Source of the DNA: Gloeocapsa sp. DLM2.Bin57
Lineage (GTDB): Bacteria; Cyanobacteriota; Cyanobacteriia; Cyanobacteriales; Gloeocapsaceae
NCBI GenBank assembly: GCA_007693955.1
Contig: RECR01000035.1
Location: forward strand, 1 to 32,022
DNA: 32,022 bases
Reading direction: 5' to 3'
The translations under genes were made by a program, and so were the position numbers. The notes beneath the pieces are model-generated. The model did not search any database. It was not told the origin of the DNA and saw only the letters and a list, made by a program, of their open reading frames with translations. Positions 29,972 to 32,022 of the stretch are shown here, piece after piece (within the stretch, counting starts at the first letter, position 1; each line of letters starts with the position of its first letter).

Positions 29972-32022
29972 ATGAGAAATACTGGGGCAAAAATTCAATG
30001 CACAAATCCCAATTGTCAGGTATTTAATCTCGAATCGGAAAACTTCTGTTCTCAATGTAGAACACCAGTCATAAAACGATATCTGTGGGGAATGGGAACA
30101 ACAGCAGCTAGTTTTAAAACCGGTGAACTAGTGGGCGATCGCTATTTAGTTAAACAACCAAGAATATTTTTAGATATCAAACCAGGTCAAATACCAGATT
30201 TACCAGAAGATCTACCCGCAGAAATAGCACCCTACCTGTTATTATTCCCCTATCGGTTACATCTTCCTCAAATCTATGGACTCCTCCCTAACCCATTAGG
30301 TGAGGTGATCTGGTTATTAGAATATAATTACTTACCACTGAGTAAAGAATCTATATTAAAAAATGGGGAGTTATTCTCTCCCCTAACAGAAGTTTGGTCA
30401 GAAGCATCAGGATTACGTCAGTTAAACTGGTTGTGGCAAATGGCTACATTGTGGCAACCTTTATTCAGTCAAAAAGCAGCCTGGAGTCTCTTAAATCCCT
30501 CTCTGTTAAAAACCAAAGGACAGATGATCCAATTACAAGAATTAGATCTAAATCCAGAACCAGAACCACAATTAGCAGATTTGGGGAATCTCTGGACAGA
30601 ATGGGTAAAACAAAGTTCTCCGGAAATTAAAGATTTTTTAGCCCAATTATGTACAGAATTACAAACAGGTCAAATTAAACGAGTTAAAAAACTAGTATCT
30701 ATTCTAGACCAAGCTATTTACAAATTAGGAAAAGAACAACAGCGTAATTATCAGGTTTTCACTCTCACAGATGCAGGACCTAGCCGAGAACATAACGAAG
30801 ACAATTGTTATCCATCCTCGGGAAGTTTTGTCAAAGAACCCTCAATGGCGATCGTCTGTGATGGTTTAGGAGGACAAGAAGGAGGAGAAATAGCCTCTAG
30901 ATTAGCGGTGGAAATTCTCGAAGAACAACTAAATCAGCTTAATTTTGAGGAAAAATTATGGCGACCTGAAGCTAATATCAAGGAATTAGATAGAATCATT
31001 CGGGAAGCTAACGACAAAATCAGCGAACGCAACGATCTAGAAAAAAGAAAAGAACGTCAACGCATGGGCACAACCCTAGTGATGACTGTAGCTCAAGCTC
31101 ATGAACTTTACTATCATTATATCGGTGATTCGCGGATTTATTTAATTACTAAAAATGGTACTTATCAACTTACGGTTGATGATGATTTAGCCTCCCGAGA
31201 AGTCAGACTAGGATATTCGCTATATAGAGATGCTCTACAATATCCTAACTCAGGAGCATTAACTCAAGCCTTGGGGATGGCATCTTCTGGTGGTTTACAC
31301 ATCAATCACAGACGTTTAATTCTCGATGAAGATTGTTTATTATTACTGTGTTCCGATGGTTTGAGTGATTACGATCGCATAGAACAATATTGGGAAAATA
31401 AGATTTTACCCGCTTTGACTCAAGGTATTAGTTTAGCTACTATTGGTAGTCAGTTAATCAATATGGCTAATGAGAAAAACGGTCACGATAACGCTACTAT
31501 AGCTTTATTACACTGTCAAGTTACCCCCCTAGATCAGACGACTAATTTAGTCTGGTCAGAGATTCAACCCTCTATCCCCACTATTCCTCCTGAGGATAAT
31601 AGCGAGGATCTTTCCCTAGGAGAAATGCCTACTGTACCAGTTAAGCTGGTTTCTCCCCCAGAAAATATTGAGCCTTTACTTCAGTCTAAAGCAACTCAAG
31701 AAGTAGCTCAACCTCAGACTACTACCAAATCTTCTCCATTTAAGCCATTAGTTGCCTTACTTTCTCTACTGTTATTAGGGGGATTAGGGGGATTGGGTTG
31801 GTTTGTCTATAAAAATGTTTTAACAACCACTCAGAATGCTTCTGATCCTGTAAATATTCCTAATCCTATTAACCCAGATCCCACTCCAGAATCACCTCAG
31901 GATCTTAAGGAAGGAGATATTATTCAAATCACTGATAATCTTCCTACAGTTGATTCTAATCCCGAAGCAGAAGCAACTCCAGAAACTGATAATCCTTCTA
32001 CAGTTGAACCTAACCCTCAACC
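29972..32022 (+). CDS. PP2C-type protein phosphatase with zinc ribbon and degenerate kinase-like region (3' end outside the window)
   Basis: AGGAGG (29959-29964) sits 7 nt before the ATG, and the frame stays open for 683 codons to the edge. Residues 1-31 form a four-Cys zinc ribbon (CTNPNC and CSQC). Residues about 50-240 follow the order of a protein kinase (GELVGDRYLV; IWLLEYN; LLNPSLLKTKGQMIQLQELD) but lack the catalytic Lys, HRD and DFG residues. Residues about 265-520 are a complete PP2C domain: EHNEDN, VCDGLGGQEGG, MGTTLV, YIGDSRIYL, LCSDGLSDY and GHDNATIALL. A membrane helix (about 590-612) and a Pro/Glu/Asn-rich outer part follow. It is likely a membrane-bound Ser/Thr phosphatase in signalling; its substrate is unknown. 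Confidence 0.88.
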   Translation, partial: MRNTGAKIQCTNPNCQVFNLESENFCSQCRTPVIKRYLWGMGTTAASFKTGELVGDRYLVKQPRIFLDIKPGQIPDLPEDLPAEIAPYLLLFPYRLHLPQIYGLLPNPLGEVIWLLEYNYLPLSKESILKNGELFSPLTEVWSEASGLRQLNWLWQMATLWQPLFSQKAAWSLLNPSLLKTKGQMIQLQELDLNPEPEPQLADLGNLWTEWVKQSSPEIKDFLAQLCTELQTGQIKRVKKLVSILDQAIYKLGKEQQRNYQVFTLTDAGPSREHNEDNCYPSSGSFVKEPSMAIVCDGLGGQEGGEIASRLAVEILEEQLNQLNFEEKLWRPEANIKELDRIIREANDKISERNDLEKRKERQRMGTTLVMTVAQAHELYYHYIGDSRIYLITKNGTYQLTVDDDLASREVRLGYSLYRDALQYPNSGALTQALGMASSGGLHINHRRLILDEDCLLLLCSDGLSDYDRIEQYWENKILPALTQGISLATIGSQLINMANEKNGHDNATIALLHCQVTPLDQTTNLVWSEIQPSIPTIPPEDNSEDLSLGEMPTVPVKLVSPPENIEPLLQSKATQEVAQPQTTTKSSPFKPLVALLSLLLLGGLGGLGWFVYKNVLTTTQNASDPVNIPNPINPDPTPESPQDLKEGDIIQITDNLPTVDSNPEAEATPETDNPSTVEPNPQ

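Noticed and set aside
1-32022. tRNA, rRNA, insertion sequences and CRISPR arrays.
   Set aside because: I looked for tRNA arms, transposase motifs, terminal inverted repeats and spaced direct repeats on both strands and saw none. A short or divergent tRNA could still be missed by eye.

Overview
The window is a piece of a cyanobacterial chromosome with low GC content. The evidence is NtcA, NdhM of the photosynthetic NDH-1 complex, a YlmH-like photosystem II S4 protein, a Tic20-family membrane protein, and many copies of the HIP1 octamer GCGATCGC. I count about two dozen HIP1 copies before 19.3 kb and again from 29.0 kb, but none between about 19,300 and 29,045.

Layout. (1) 1-82 is the 5' end of an unknown gene leaving the window. 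(2) 439-1655 holds a VOC-fold gene and the S4-protein gene, divergent with start codons 2 bp apart. (3) 1730-8528 is a tight minus-strand string, read from high to low coordinates: BlaI-type repressor, M56 peptidase, exported FAD oxidoreductase, SpoIIM-family membrane protein, ABC-type sugar-binding lipoprotein, LD-carboxypeptidase and RuvC. Most junctions overlap (ATGA or TAATG). (4) 8661-12476 has a hypothetical protein, PurQ, a polyprenyl-phosphate sugar-1-phosphate transferase and GlyA. (5) 12583-13298 has a small four-cysteine protein and Tic20. (6) 13286-19833 is a second minus-strand string starting at ntcA: ntcA, DUF3084 coiled-coil protein, MurJ, DUF456, RDD, a multi-pass membrane protein, RDD. 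Its head carries a textbook NtcA-activated promoter, and fabI diverges from the same spacer.

(7) 20797-26293 is the accessory region. It holds a small unknown gene, then homologues of the anti-phage Zorya proteins ZorA (ion-driven MotA-like motor with a long coiled-coil tail), ZorB (MotB/OmpA-like) and ZorC (EH-signature), packed 2-3 bp apart. The ZorD effector that completes type I Zorya is not here. zorA carries a nearly perfect 297-bp in-frame tandem duplication that lengthens its tail by 99 residues. The cassette is flanked by heptameric repeats. On the left is a 48-bp relic of the DUF697 gene that stands intact on the right, and on the right is a decayed MNT nucleotidyltransferase antitoxin. 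Together with the HIP1 gap this suggests an acquired, remodelled defence locus.

(8) 26294-32022 returns to housekeeping genes: DUF697-SHOCT protein, DUF29, YajQ, a DprA-like protein, a small membrane protein, inorganic pyrophosphatase, NdhM, a small membrane protein, and a large PP2C phosphatase cut by the window edge. That phosphatase has an N-terminal four-Cys zinc ribbon and a middle part that looks like a degenerate kinase.

Several start codons were chosen by reading spacing and overlaps. Assignments rest on motif recognition by eye; no database search was run.
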